In this document: in pieces, positions 48,493 through 57,191 of the stretch | Position numbering within the stretch: the first letter of the stretch is position 1 | How the letters are laid out: the number at the start of each line of letters is the position of its first letter | Origin: Micromonospora lutea | GTDB lineage: Bacteria > Actinomycetota > Actinomycetes > Mycobacteriales > Micromonosporaceae | DNA: 64,000 bases | Direction: 5' to 3' | Assembly: GCF_016863535.1 (NCBI RefSeq) | Contig: NZ_BOPB01000013.1 | Coordinates: 277,187 to 341,186 of the forward strand | The notes under the pieces: model-generated | The model's database searches: none | What the model was told of the DNA's origin: nothing | Seen by the model: only the letters and a program-made list of their open reading frames with translations | Position numbers and translations under genes: made by a program

Positions 48493-48908
48493 CGAACGGG
48501 GTCGACCTGGGACGCCCTCAGGCACAGACGGTCGGCAGCGACGAGGATGTCGTACGCGTCCGCCAGTTGGTGCGTACCGTGGCGGTGGCGGTCCGGCTCT
48601 CCCTGGTCGACCAGACCAAGGTGGTCACCGCTGCCAGCGAACTCGCCCGCAACACGCTCGTCTACGGCGGCGGCGGGACGGTCGAGGTGACCGCGATCGA
48701 CAACGGTCGGCGACCGGGCATCAAGATCGTCTTTGTCGATTCTGGCCCCGGCATCGCCGACCTGGATCTCGCACTGACCGACGGCTACACCACCGGTGGT
48801 GGGCTCGGTCTCGGCCTCAGTGGTGCCCGCCGACTGGTCGACGAGTTCGACATCCAGACCGCGTCCGGTCAGGGCACCCGGATCACGATCACCAAGTGGT
48901 CCCGGTGA
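48489..48908 (+). CDS. rsbT: RsbT-like serine kinase
   Basis: 139 residues from a GTG in a 4-bp overlap. GHKL ATPase motifs: N-box ASELARNTLVYGGGG, G1 FVDSGPGIADLD, G2 GGGLGLGLSGARRLVDEF. RsbT phosphorylates RsbR and RsbS and, once released, activates a phosphatase. Here the phosphatase candidate is the last gene of the operon. Confidence 0.92.
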   Translation: MTNGVDLGRPQAQTVGSDEDVVRVRQLVRTVAVAVRLSLVDQTKVVTAASELARNTLVYGGGGTVEVTAIDNGRRPGIKIVFVDSGPGIADLDLALTDGYTTGGGLGLGLSGARRLVDEFDIQTASGQGTRITITKWSR

Positions 48909-49918
48909 CCGCCGAGCCGGTGACCGACCGGGGCACCTGGTTTCGGGTGGAGAACGGCAGCACCGGCGGTGCCGTGCGACGGGCCGCCGAGCGGCTGGGT
49001 GACCAGCTGGGTCTGCCCGCCGGGCGGATCGCCGACCTGGCCATCGTCGCCGCCGAACTGACCAGCAACCTCATCAAGCACGCCGACGACGGATTGCTGC
49101 TGCTCCGGCCGGTACGCCGTGAGACGGACGCCGGGGTGGAGATGATCGCGCTCGACAGCGGTCCGGGGATGGTCGACCTCGCCGAATCCGCCCGCGACGG
49201 TCACTCCACCGCCGGCACCCTCGGCATCGGTCTGGGCGCGATCGTCCGGCAGGCGAGCTGGTTCGACGCGTACTCACGGCCGGGCCGAGGGACGGTCATC
49301 GCCGTGCGGGTCTTCGCCGACCCGGACACCGGGGCGTCCTGGGCCGGCGGACTGACCCGGCCGTTGGCCGGTGAGACGGTCAGCGGTGACGGTTACGCGA
49401 TCCGGGTCGTGGGCGACCGCCGTCAGGTGCTGGTGACCGATGGTCTGGGGCACGGGCCGCTGGCCGCCGCGGCCACTGACGCCGCGCTCGCCGCCTTCCG
49501 GGACGCCCCGGCGGCGTCGCCGGCGGAGGTGGTCGGTCACCTGCACCGGGCCATGTCACACACCCGAGGCGCTGCTCTCGCCGTGGCCGAGCCGGACCCG
49601 GCGACCGGCATGCTGCGCTACGCCGGTCTGGGCAACATCACCGGCGTGGTGGCCACCGGTGACGGTCGACGGCGTGGTCTGGTCTCCCTGCCCGGCATCG
49701 CCGGGCACCAACGACCGGCGATCCGGCAGTACGACTACCCCTTCGAGGGCGACAGCCTGCTGGTCATGCACACCGACGGCGTGGTCGACCGGTGGCAGTT
49801 CACCGACTACCCGGGTCTGGCCGGGCGGGCGCCGCTGGTGGTGGCCGCCACCCTGTTGCGCGATGCCGGCATCCGACGCGACGACGCCGGGGTGCTGGTG
49901 GCAAGGTCCTGGTCATGA
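48905..49918 (+). CDS. RsbT-like ATPase fused to RsbX-like phosphatase
   Basis: 337 residues from the GTG at 48905 (4-bp overlap). Residues ~1-135 are a GHKL domain (IVAAELTSNLIKHADDGLLLL, ALDSGPGMVDLAESARDGHS, GTLGIGLGAIVRQASWFDAYS). The remainder is a SpoIIE/RsbX phosphatase (VSGDGYAIRV, VLVTDGLGHGPLAAAATDAAL, ALAVAEPDPATGMLRYAGLGNITG, DSLLVMHTDGVVDRW). RsbX resets the stressosome. The fusion joins opposite activities in one chain. Confidence 0.88.
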   Translation: MTAEPVTDRGTWFRVENGSTGGAVRRAAERLGDQLGLPAGRIADLAIVAAELTSNLIKHADDGLLLLRPVRRETDAGVEMIALDSGPGMVDLAESARDGHSTAGTLGIGLGAIVRQASWFDAYSRPGRGTVIAVRVFADPDTGASWAGGLTRPLAGETVSGDGYAIRVVGDRRQVLVTDGLGHGPLAAAATDAALAAFRDAPAASPAEVVGHLHRAMSHTRGAALAVAEPDPATGMLRYAGLGNITGVVATGDGRRRGLVSLPGIAGHQRPAIRQYDYPFEGDSLLVMHTDGVVDRWQFTDYPGLAGRAPLVVAATLLRDAGIRRDDAGVLVARSWS

Positions 49919-51261
49919 CCGCGACACCGCTGATCCGGATGGCACTGCGGGTGGAGCAGGACATCTTCGTGGTCCGCCAGCGCGGCCGGGAGGTCGCCGC
50001 GGCGGTCGGACTGGAGCATCAGGACCAGGTCCGGATCGCCACCGCGCTGAGCGAGGTCGCCCGTGACCTGCTCCGGACGGTCGGCGGGGCTGACGTGGTG
50101 TTCGCCGTCGCCGACGCGCCGGACGGACGTCGTCACCTGCATGTCGATCTCGCTCCGGTGGCACCCCTGCCAGACGGGCGGTACGAGCCGGAGTCCCGCG
50201 CGGTGGCACGTCTGGTGGACACATTGAGCGTGCTGACGGTTGAGCGGGATACGGTCGTCAGGATGTCGCGACGCATTCCGGCCACCGCCCAGACGCTCAC
50301 CACCGAGCGCCTGGCGGAGCTGCGTGCCCAGCTCGGAGAGAGCACCCCGGGCACCGCCGAGGATGAACTCGCCACCCAGAATCTCCAGCTGATCAACGCG
50401 TTGGACGAGGTACGCAACCAGCGTGACGAGTTGGCCCGACTCAACGAGGAGCTGGAGCAGACCAACCGGGGCGTGATGGCGCTCTACCAACAGCTCACCG
50501 ACGAGTTGGAGGCGACCAACCAGGGTGTGGTGGCTCTCTATGCGGAGCTGGACGAGAAGTCGGCGCAGCTCCGCACGGCGAGCGAGTCCAAGAGCCGATT
50601 TCTGGCCAACGTCAGCCATGAGCTGCGGGCGCCGGTGACCGCGATCATCGGGCTGGCCCGCCTGCTCGGCGACTCCGCGTCCGACCCGCTCACCACCGAG
50701 CAGGGACGCCAGGTCGAGCTCATCCGCACCTCGGCGTCGGATCTGCTTGCGTTGGTCAACGAGCTGCTCGATCTGGCCAAGGCGGAGTCGGGCCGACTCG
50801 AGCCGGAGTGGGCCGAGGTGGACCTGCGAGCCGTCTTCGGCCAGCTGCGCGGCACGCTGCGGGCGGTGCCCGCTGCCGAGGATGTCGAACTGGTGGTGGA
50901 GGAGCCGGCACCGCCGGCCACGTTGCGTACCGACGAGGTGCTGCTCGCCCAGGTGTTGCGCAATCTGCTGCACAACGGCCTGAAGTTCACCACCGAGGGT
51001 GAGGTCCGACTGCGGGCCGAGCGGCACGGTGACGATTGGCTGCTCACCGTCACCGACACCGGCCCGGGTATTCCACCGGAGTTGCATGATCGGGTGTTCG
51101 AGGAGTTCTACCAGGCGCCCGGTCCGGCCCGGGTCGGCGGCACCGGCCTCGGGCTGCCGTACGCCCGGCGGCTGGTGAATCTGCTCGGCGGCACGCTCGA
51201 ACTGACCAGCTCGCCGGGCCGGGGCAGCACCTTCACGGTCCGGCTTCCGGACGGGACGTGA
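49915..51261 (+). CDS. Sensor histidine kinase of the stressosome operon
   Basis: 448 residues from an ATG overlapping the previous stop. Residues ~1-105 look like another degenerate GHKL/RsbT-like segment (IATALSEVARDLLRTVGGADVVFAVADAPDG). A coiled coil spans ~150-225 (ALDEVRNQRDELARLNEELEQTNRGVMALYQQL). H-box SHELRAPVTAIIG (His ~236), N-box LLHNGLKF, G1 TDTGPGIPPE and GTGLGLPYARRLV complete a soluble kinase. No membrane segment. Confidence 0.9.
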   Translation: MTATPLIRMALRVEQDIFVVRQRGREVAAAVGLEHQDQVRIATALSEVARDLLRTVGGADVVFAVADAPDGRRHLHVDLAPVAPLPDGRYEPESRAVARLVDTLSVLTVERDTVVRMSRRIPATAQTLTTERLAELRAQLGESTPGTAEDELATQNLQLINALDEVRNQRDELARLNEELEQTNRGVMALYQQLTDELEATNQGVVALYAELDEKSAQLRTASESKSRFLANVSHELRAPVTAIIGLARLLGDSASDPLTTEQGRQVELIRTSASDLLALVNELLDLAKAESGRLEPEWAEVDLRAVFGQLRGTLRAVPAAEDVELVVEEPAPPATLRTDEVLLAQVLRNLLHNGLKFTTEGEVRLRAERHGDDWLLTVTDTGPGIPPELHDRVFEEFYQAPGPARVGGTGLGLPYARRLVNLLGGTLELTSSPGRGSTFTVRLPDGT

Positions 51262-51262
51262 C

Positions 51263-52798
51263 GTGGACGGCGCGGCGACAGTGCTGGTGGTCGACGACAG
51301 TCAGACCAAGCGCTACCTCCTGGTGAACTGGCTGACCCGTGCCGGTTTCACCGTGCTGGAGGCGGAAACGGGTGGTGAGGCGCTGAGCCGGGTCGGGGTG
51401 GACCCGATCGACCTGGTCGTGCTCGACGTCCGGCTGCCCGACCTCAGCGGTTTCGAGGTGTGTGAGCGGATCAAGTCGGCGCACCCGGCGCTGCCGGTGA
51501 TCCACGTGTCCGCGCACGCTGTCGACACGATCGACCGGACGCAGGGCCTGACCCGAGGGGCGGACGCGTACCTGGCCGAGCCGATCGAGCCGGAGGAACT
51601 GGTCGCCACCGCCCAGTCGGTGTTGCGGTACTACCAGGCCCGTCGGCGAGCCGAACTGCTCGCCGAGCGGCTCACCGGGCTGGCGGACACCACCGTCGCG
51701 GTGCACGCCGCGCCGAGTTTCACCAGGCTGCTCCAGGTGGCGGCGGCAGGTGCCGCGGAGATCTTCAAGAGTCCCGCCACAGTGATCGCCGAGACCTTCG
51801 ACGGCGACTGCCTCGCCGGGGTCTGCGCCGGTCCCGGTGCCCAGGCCCGCATCGTGCCGTGGATCGTCGACGACACCGGCGTGCCGACCGGTGCCACCGT
51901 TGTGGTGCAGGAGCCGACCGACTGGTCGCTGGTCGACTGGCCGGCCGGCGACACTGTCACCGTCGCCGCCGCCCGGCTGCGCGAGGACCGCGCACCGCTC
52001 TACGTCGTGGTACCCACCGCGACGCAGACCGCCCGTACCCCGGTGCTGGTCCAGCTCGCCCAGGCGGTGGCCTCCGCCGTGGAGGCGCAACGCTCCTTCG
52101 ACGAGGAACACCGGATCGCGGTGACGCTGCAACGCAGCCTGCTGCCGCGCCAGATTCCTCGGATCAACGGTCTCGACCTGGCGGTGCGCTATGAGCCGGC
52201 CAGCGCCCAGACCGAGGTGGGTGGCGACTTCTACGAACTGGTGATGCTCGACGGTCACCTGCTGCTGGCCATCGGGGACGTGGCCGGTCACTCCCTGCAC
52301 GCCGCCACCATCATGGCCGAGCTGCGGCACGCGCTGCGGGCGTACGCGGTGGAGGGGCACCAGCCGGGCGAGATCCTGCACCGGGTCAACGAGCTGATGC
52401 GTACGCTGCTGCCCACCGAACTGGCGACGATCTGCGTCCTGTTGCTGGAGCCGACCACCGGACACGTCCGGCTGGCCAGCGCCGGTCACCTGCCCCCGTT
52501 GATCATCCAGGACGGCAAGGCGGAGTACGTGCACCATGTCGCGCCGCTGCTCGGGGTGCGTGCGCCCCGCCCCGCCGATCTGGAGTTCAGGCTGCCGACC
52601 GGGGCGACGATGGTCTTCTACACCGACGGTCTGATCGAACGGCGGGACGCCACCATCGACGAAGGGCTGGCCGCACTCGCGGCGTGTGCCGCCCAGGTGG
52701 ATGACGACCTCGACCGGTTCTGCGAAAGGCTGCTGGTGGAACTGGCTCCGGAGGAGATCCAGGACGACGTCGCCGTGGTCGCCCTCCGCCGCCGCTGA
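51263..52798 (+). CDS. Response regulator with GAF-like and SpoIIE phosphatase domains
   Basis: 511 residues. Receiver domain at residues ~5-125 with Asp in VVLDVRLPD (~54), a middle region ~150-280 resembling GAF, and a PP2C-type SpoIIE domain (TEVGGDFYELVMLDGHLLLAIGDVAGHSLHAA ... TMVFYTDGLIERRDATI ... QDDVAVVALRRR). Likely the RsbU-like output: it dephosphorylates a STAS antagonist. Starts with GTG directly after the kinase gene, its probable partner. Confidence 0.92.
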   Translation: MDGAATVLVVDDSQTKRYLLVNWLTRAGFTVLEAETGGEALSRVGVDPIDLVVLDVRLPDLSGFEVCERIKSAHPALPVIHVSAHAVDTIDRTQGLTRGADAYLAEPIEPEELVATAQSVLRYYQARRRAELLAERLTGLADTTVAVHAAPSFTRLLQVAAAGAAEIFKSPATVIAETFDGDCLAGVCAGPGAQARIVPWIVDDTGVPTGATVVVQEPTDWSLVDWPAGDTVTVAAARLREDRAPLYVVVPTATQTARTPVLVQLAQAVASAVEAQRSFDEEHRIAVTLQRSLLPRQIPRINGLDLAVRYEPASAQTEVGGDFYELVMLDGHLLLAIGDVAGHSLHAATIMAELRHALRAYAVEGHQPGEILHRVNELMRTLLPTELATICVLLLEPTTGHVRLASAGHLPPLIIQDGKAEYVHHVAPLLGVRAPRPADLEFRLPTGATMVFYTDGLIERRDATIDEGLAALAACAAQVDDDLDRFCERLLVELAPEEIQDDVAVVALRRR

Positions 52799-52799
52799 C

Positions 52800-52855
52800 G
52801 TGTAAGGAAGGGCACCTTATTAACGCCTGCGGTAGAGGAAGGGCCCCTTCCTAAC
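52800..52855 (+). repeat. 56-bp intergenic palindromic repeat, copy 2
   Basis: 54 of 56 bases match the copy at 13636-13691. Here the second palindrome AGGAAGGGCCCCTTCCT is complete. The copy begins 1 bp after one gene's stop codon and its last bases form the TAG stop of the convergent AraC-type gene, so it fills the convergent junction exactly. Confidence 0.9.
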
Positions 52856-53636
52856 GTCGGCTGTGGGCGTACGCGGCAGGGGAGACGCCCGTCGTGGCGG
52901 TGAAGTCGCGGACCAGGTGGGCCTGATCGCTGTAGCCGAGTTCGGCGGCGAGCCCGGCCCAGTCCGGGGGTTCGCCCGCCGCCCGCTCGATCGCCTCGTG
53001 CAGCCGGTAGCGGCGGATCACCCACTTGGGACCGACCCCGACGTGAGTGAGGAAGAGCCGCTGCAACCGGCGCACGGAGACGTCGTGCTCGCGGGCGAAC
53101 TCGTCGACCCGGCGTACGTTCCGGTCGGTCCGGATCGTCTCGACCAGGCTCATCACCTCGTCGTTGACGGGGTCCGGCCGGGGTGCCCAACCGGTCAGCA
53201 GCACGTCCAACGCCCGGCAGCGTTCGGTGTCCGTACCCGCGCAGATCGCGCCCTCCGGCATGACACCGGTGAGCGGCTGTCTCCGGCCGGTCAGCTCGGC
53301 GATCGGCCGCCGCCAGAACGGATGGAAACCGCCGGGCCGGAACTGGGCCCCGGTGATCCGCCCAGCACCGGAGAGCGTGATCGAGAAGAGTTGCTGACCG
53401 ACGCCGGCCACCTCCGCGCGCTCCGGGCCGTCCCCGTCGCGCTGGACCACCACGTTGACCGCCGGATGCGGAACGATCCGCTGCTCGAACGGCTCGTTGA
53501 GGTCCCAGTCGATCAACCAGTAGTGCTCCACCCACCGGCGTAGCGGAACCGCGGGCAGATGCCGACGGAACCGCACCCGCCGCTTCAACCGGGCCGGGTC
53601 GAGGATGCCCCGGCTGTCTCCGCGCGGCTGTCGCAT
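52851..53636 (-). CDS. AraC family transcriptional regulator
   Basis: 261 residues from the ATG at 53636. The N-terminal sensor domain (FRRHLPAVPLRRWVEHYWLIDWDL, RIVPHPAVNVVVQ) precedes an AraC DNA-binding domain (RVDEFAREHDVSVRRLQRLFLTHVGVGPKWVIRRYRLHEA, then WAGLAAELGYSDQAHLVRDFTATTGVSPAAYA). Only 31 bp separate it from the divergent TIGR03086 gene, which it may control. Confidence 0.9.
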   Translation of the reverse strand: MRQPRGDSRGILDPARLKRRVRFRRHLPAVPLRRWVEHYWLIDWDLNEPFEQRIVPHPAVNVVVQRDGDGPERAEVAGVGQQLFSITLSGAGRITGAQFRPGGFHPFWRRPIAELTGRRQPLTGVMPEGAICAGTDTERCRALDVLLTGWAPRPDPVNDEVMSLVETIRTDRNVRRVDEFAREHDVSVRRLQRLFLTHVGVGPKWVIRRYRLHEAIERAAGEPPDWAGLAAELGYSDQAHLVRDFTATTGVSPAAYAHSRR

Positions 53637-53667
53637 TTCTTCAAGACCGCCCTCATACGCTGGCCCT

Positions 53668-54240
53668 ATGGCGACACAGACTAGCGATCTGCTGGCGGCG
53701 GCGGCACCGCGTACCGTGGCGGTGGTCCGGCAGATCACCGACGACCAGCTCGACCTGCCCACCCCGTGCCAGGACTTTTGCGTCCGGGACCTGCTCAACC
53801 ACCTGTACGAGGTGGTGGTCAACTTCCAGGCCCTCGCCGGGCGCTCGCCGGTGACCTGGGCCGACAAGCCCGACCACCTGACCGACGGCTGGCGGGAGCG
53901 GTTCGAGGTCGAGGCCGGCCGGCTGGTCGAGGCGTGGTCGGACCCGGCCAGCGAGGAGGGTGTCTCGCCGGGCATGGGGATGCCGCAGCCGGTGGTGGGC
54001 GCCATGGCCCTGCTCGACCTCACCGTGCACGGCTGGGATCTCGCGGTCGCCACCGGTCAGGCGTATGAGCCGGCACCCGAGGTGCTGCCCGCGCTGCACG
54101 AGTTGACCGGTCAGCTCGGGCCGACCGCCCGGCAGATGGGCGTCTTCGCCGAGGCGGTGCCGGTCAACGGGACCGTGCCGGAGCTGGACCGGCTGCTCGG
54201 CATGACCGGCCGTGATCCGGCCTGGTCGCCGCCCGCCTGA
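53668..54240 (+). CDS. TIGR03086 family metal-binding protein (DinB-like)
   Basis: 190 residues. MATQTSDLLAAAAPRTVAVVRQITDDQLDLPTPCQDFCVRDLLNHLYEVV shows the family start with the PTPC motif and the first metal-ligand His. The other ligands are in LLDLTVHGWDLAVATGQ. Such four-helix DinB-like proteins bind a metal and often use mycothiol; the substrate is unknown. Confidence 0.88.
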   Translation: MATQTSDLLAAAAPRTVAVVRQITDDQLDLPTPCQDFCVRDLLNHLYEVVVNFQALAGRSPVTWADKPDHLTDGWRERFEVEAGRLVEAWSDPASEEGVSPGMGMPQPVVGAMALLDLTVHGWDLAVATGQAYEPAPEVLPALHELTGQLGPTARQMGVFAEAVPVNGTVPELDRLLGMTGRDPAWSPPA

Positions 54241-54263
54241 GCGGGTCAGGTTCCGTCAGTTCC

Positions 54264-54298
54264 TTGACCACCACTATTCACTGAGTGAATAGTGGTGG
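54264..54298 (+). promoter_or_regulatory. 31-bp perfect palindrome over the padR promoter
   Basis: Bases 54268-54298 form a perfect inverted repeat: arm CCACCACTATTCACT, central G, then the exact reverse complement. TTGACC (54264-54269) is a -35 box and AATAGT (54288-54293) a -10 box 18 bp apart, so the palindrome covers both. The GTG at 54300 is near the transcription start. Autorepression by the PadR protein is the simplest reading. Confidence 0.75.
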
Positions 54299-54299
54299 G

Positions 54300-54836
54300 G
54301 TGTCCACACCGCACCTGCTGCTGGGGCTGCTCTCCACCGGCACCATGCACGGGTACGAGCTGAAGCGTGCCCACGACACCCGGCTGCCGCAGGCCCGTCC
54401 GCTGGCGTTCGGGCAGGTCTACGCCACGCTGGGTCGGCTGCTGCGGGACGGCTTGGTGGCGTCGACCGGGCCGGAACGCTCGGCCGGCCCCGACCGGACG
54501 GCGTACACGCTGACCGAGCAGGGGCGGGCCACGCTGGACCGGTGGTTGAGCAGCATCGAGCCACCGATGCCGTACGTGAACAGTCCGCTGTTCGCGAAAG
54601 TCGTGGTGGCGCTGCTGGTCGCCGACGCGGACCGGGCGCGGGCGTATCTCGTCGCGCAGCGCCGTGCGCACACCGAGCGGCTGCGTGAGCTGACCGCGCT
54701 GAAGACGGCCCCGTCGGCCACCGTCGATGACGTCGTCGCGGCCGACTACGCCATCGCCCATCTCGACGCCGACCTGCGGTGGCTGCACACCACCTTGGAC
54801 CGGGTCGCCGACTGGCACCGGGAGGTGCACTCGTGA
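54300..54836 (+). CDS. PadR family regulator
   Basis: 178 residues from the GTG at 54300; an earlier GTG at 54285 lies inside the palindrome. Winged helix: LLLGLLSTGTMHGYELKRAHDTRLPQARPLAFGQVYATLGRLLRDGLVAS, YTLTEQGRATLDRWL. The long C-terminal helical domain (residues ~90-175) is the Vir_act_alpha_C type. First gene of an efflux-type ABC operon. Confidence 0.9.
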   Translation: MSTPHLLLGLLSTGTMHGYELKRAHDTRLPQARPLAFGQVYATLGRLLRDGLVASTGPERSAGPDRTAYTLTEQGRATLDRWLSSIEPPMPYVNSPLFAKVVVALLVADADRARAYLVAQRRAHTERLRELTALKTAPSATVDDVVAADYAIAHLDADLRWLHTTLDRVADWHREVHS

Positions 54837-55534
54837 CGCAACTTCAGGCTCGCGGTCTGGTGAAGTCGTACGGACCGACACCCGCACTGCGTGGCATCAC
54901 CCTCGACATCGACGAGGGGGAGATCGTCGCGGTGACCGGGCCGAGCGGCTGCGGCAAATCCACGCTGCTGCACTGCCTCGCCGGCATCCTGCGGCCCGAC
55001 GCCGGTGAGGTGAGCTGGCAGGGGCACCGGCTGGACACCTGGTCCGAGGCGGCCCGATCCCGGCTGCGGCGTACCGATTTCGGGGTGTTGTTCCAGTTCG
55101 GTCAGCTCGTCGCCGAGCTGACCGCGGCGGAGAACGTCGCCCTTCCGCTGCTGCTCGCCGGCACGGGGCGGCGAGCGGCGCGGACGGCGGCGCTGACCTG
55201 GTTGGAGCGGCTGGGTGTGGCCGAGTGCGCCGACCTACGCCCCGGCGAGATGTCCGGCGGTCAACAGCAGCGCTGCGCGACCGCCCGGGCACTTGTCACC
55301 GAGCCACGGGTGCTCTTCGCCGACGAGCCGACCGGCGCGTTGGACACCCTCACCGGAGAGCAGGTGCTCACGCAGCTGGTTCGGCTGGCCAGGGAGCAGC
55401 ACACCAGCGTCGTCCTGGTCACCCACGAGCCCCGGATCGCCGCGTACGCCGATCGTGAGGTGATCCTGCGCGACGGCGTGATCGACCACACCGGCCTGGG
55501 CCTCGACGCGCCGCTCACCGGCGGCGCCCGGTGA
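54833..55534 (+). CDS. MacB/LolD-type ABC transporter ATPase
   Basis: 233 residues from a GTG overlapping the padR stop. Walker A TGPSGCGKST, signature MSGGQQQRCATARAL, Walker B VLFADEPTGALD, and switch VLVTHEPRIAAYADR are all intact. It works with the FtsX-like permease downstream in mechanotransmission-type export, for example of peptides or antibiotics. Confidence 0.93.
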   Translation: MTQLQARGLVKSYGPTPALRGITLDIDEGEIVAVTGPSGCGKSTLLHCLAGILRPDAGEVSWQGHRLDTWSEAARSRLRRTDFGVLFQFGQLVAELTAAENVALPLLLAGTGRRAARTAALTWLERLGVAECADLRPGEMSGGQQQRCATARALVTEPRVLFADEPTGALDTLTGEQVLTQLVRLAREQHTSVVLVTHEPRIAAYADREVILRDGVIDHTGLGLDAPLTGGAR

Positions 55535-56955
55535 GCCTTGCGACCCTGACCAGGCTGGCCCTCGCGGGGAACCGCACCGACGCCGCCCGGGTGGCGTTGA
55601 CCGCGCTGAGTGCCCTGCTGGCCACCCTCGCCGCGCTCGCCGCCCTGACGGTGCTGGCCATCGAGAAACCGCCGGGTGACGCGTGGCAGCAGTCCGAGCA
55701 GTACGTCAGCGACCTGCTCAGCCAGCCGGGGCTGCGCGGCGGGACGGCGTTCGCGCTGGTGCTGCTGACCATCCCGGTGCTGGCCCTGGCCGGTCAGAGC
55801 GCCCGGCTGGGTGCGCCGTCACGTGATCGACGGCTCGCCGCGCTCCGGCTGGCCGGCGCGACCTCCGGTCAGGTGAGCCGGGTCGCCATGCTGGAGACCG
55901 GGTTCGCCAGTCTGGGCGGCACACTGGTCGGCCTGGCCGCGTACCTCATCGGGAGGTCGGTGCTGCACCGCCCGGACGCCAACGGCCTGCTGGCGCTCCC
56001 CACGGACGTGCTGCCGCCGGTGTCGGCGATGGCGGCGGTGGTGTTCGGGCTTCCGGTGCTCGCCGCGGCGGCCACCGCCGTCCTGCTCCGCAGGGTGGTC
56101 ACCACGCCGCTCGGTGTGGTCCGTCGGGCCGGTCGCACCGGGTCGCCTCGGCCGTGGCCGGCGCTGCTGATCGGGCTCGGCGTGCTGGCCGCGGCGATGA
56201 TCGAACAGATCCAGTGGGCCCTGCAGGGTGCCGGCCTCGAATGGCTGGCCCTGATCGCGCTGCTCGGCATCTTCGGCGCGGTGATGGGTGTGATCTTCGG
56301 GGTCGGCTGGATCTCCCACCTGGCCGGGCGGACGCTGCACCGGTTCGCCCGACGTCCGGCCGCGCTGCTGGCGGCCCGCCGCCTGACCGACGACCCCTGG
56401 GCCAGCAGCCGCACCTTCGCCGCCCTGCTGGCCGCGTTGATCATCGCTGGCGGCGCGGCGGCCTTCCGCGCCTCGTTCCGGCTCCATGCAGAAATCGAAC
56501 AGGAGCAGAACCGGCAGGCCGGCTACGGCGGCGAGATCTACTACAACCCCTTCTACCTCGACACCATGAATCTGGTCGACCTCGCCGTGGCCGTGGCGGT
56601 GGTCATCGCCGTCGCCGGCCTGTTCGTCACCCTGGTGGAGGGGATCGTCAGCCGCCGCCGGGCGTACGCCGCCCTGGTGGCGACCGGGGTGCCCCGGGCC
56701 ACCATCGGCACCTCGATCGTCTGGCAGGTGCTGACCCCCGTGGTGCCTGCGGTGCTGATCGCGCTCGGCGTCGGGTACGCCATCGGTCGACTGCTCACCG
56801 GCGGGGTCGGTCGGGGCGGCCCTCAACCGGACGTACCGCTGGGGCAGTTGGCGTCGCAGGGAGCCGGCGCGATCATCGCGGTGCTGCTCGTGGTGGGGCT
56901 GGGGATGCTCTTCCTGCGGTCCAACACGGCGGTGGAGGAACTGCGGGCCACCTGA
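55531..56955 (+). CDS. FtsX-like ABC transporter permease
   Basis: 474 residues from a GTG in a 4-bp overlap. About eight to ten membrane helices. Two FtsX-like regions: ALVLLTIPVLALAGQSARLGAPSRDRRLAALRLAGATSGQVSRV near residues 70-115, and a C-terminal one with VEGIVSRRRAYAALVATGVPRATI near 370-392. A short extracellular segment (LHAEIEQEQNRQAGYGGEIYYN) precedes the latter. Confidence 0.9.
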   Translation: MSLATLTRLALAGNRTDAARVALTALSALLATLAALAALTVLAIEKPPGDAWQQSEQYVSDLLSQPGLRGGTAFALVLLTIPVLALAGQSARLGAPSRDRRLAALRLAGATSGQVSRVAMLETGFASLGGTLVGLAAYLIGRSVLHRPDANGLLALPTDVLPPVSAMAAVVFGLPVLAAAATAVLLRRVVTTPLGVVRRAGRTGSPRPWPALLIGLGVLAAAMIEQIQWALQGAGLEWLALIALLGIFGAVMGVIFGVGWISHLAGRTLHRFARRPAALLAARRLTDDPWASSRTFAALLAALIIAGGAAAFRASFRLHAEIEQEQNRQAGYGGEIYYNPFYLDTMNLVDLAVAVAVVIAVAGLFVTLVEGIVSRRRAYAALVATGVPRATIGTSIVWQVLTPVVPAVLIALGVGYAIGRLLTGGVGRGGPQPDVPLGQLASQGAGAIIAVLLVVGLGMLFLRSNTAVEELRAT

Positions 56956-56959
56956 GGGA

Positions 56960-57120
56960 TCAGGTGGTGTTGGCCCGCAGGTAGGTCAGGGTGGCCAGCA
57001 CGCGGCGGTTGGTGTCTGGGGAGCAGCGCCGAAGCGTACTCGGACTGCACGTGCTGACTCAGCACCACCACGGCCAGCCCGGGCGGGCCGGCCTGATGCC
57101 CCGGCGACGCAGGCGCGTGG
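56960..57120 (-). pseudogene. Decayed NarL-type response regulator
   Basis: On the minus strand one frame reads PGLAVVVLSQHVQSEYASALL, a typical receiver-domain stretch. Within 30 bases another frame reads DTNRRVLATLTYLRANTT and stops at 56960, the usual C-terminus of the same family. The ~100 residues that should lie between, including the LuxR helix-turn-helix, are gone. This is a scar of internal deletion. Confidence 0.6.
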
Positions 57121-57191
57121 CTGAGACATCAGGCCGGTGACGCAGCGACATCAGGCCGCCCGGGCCGGTGGGTCACGCATGGCCGGGCGGG

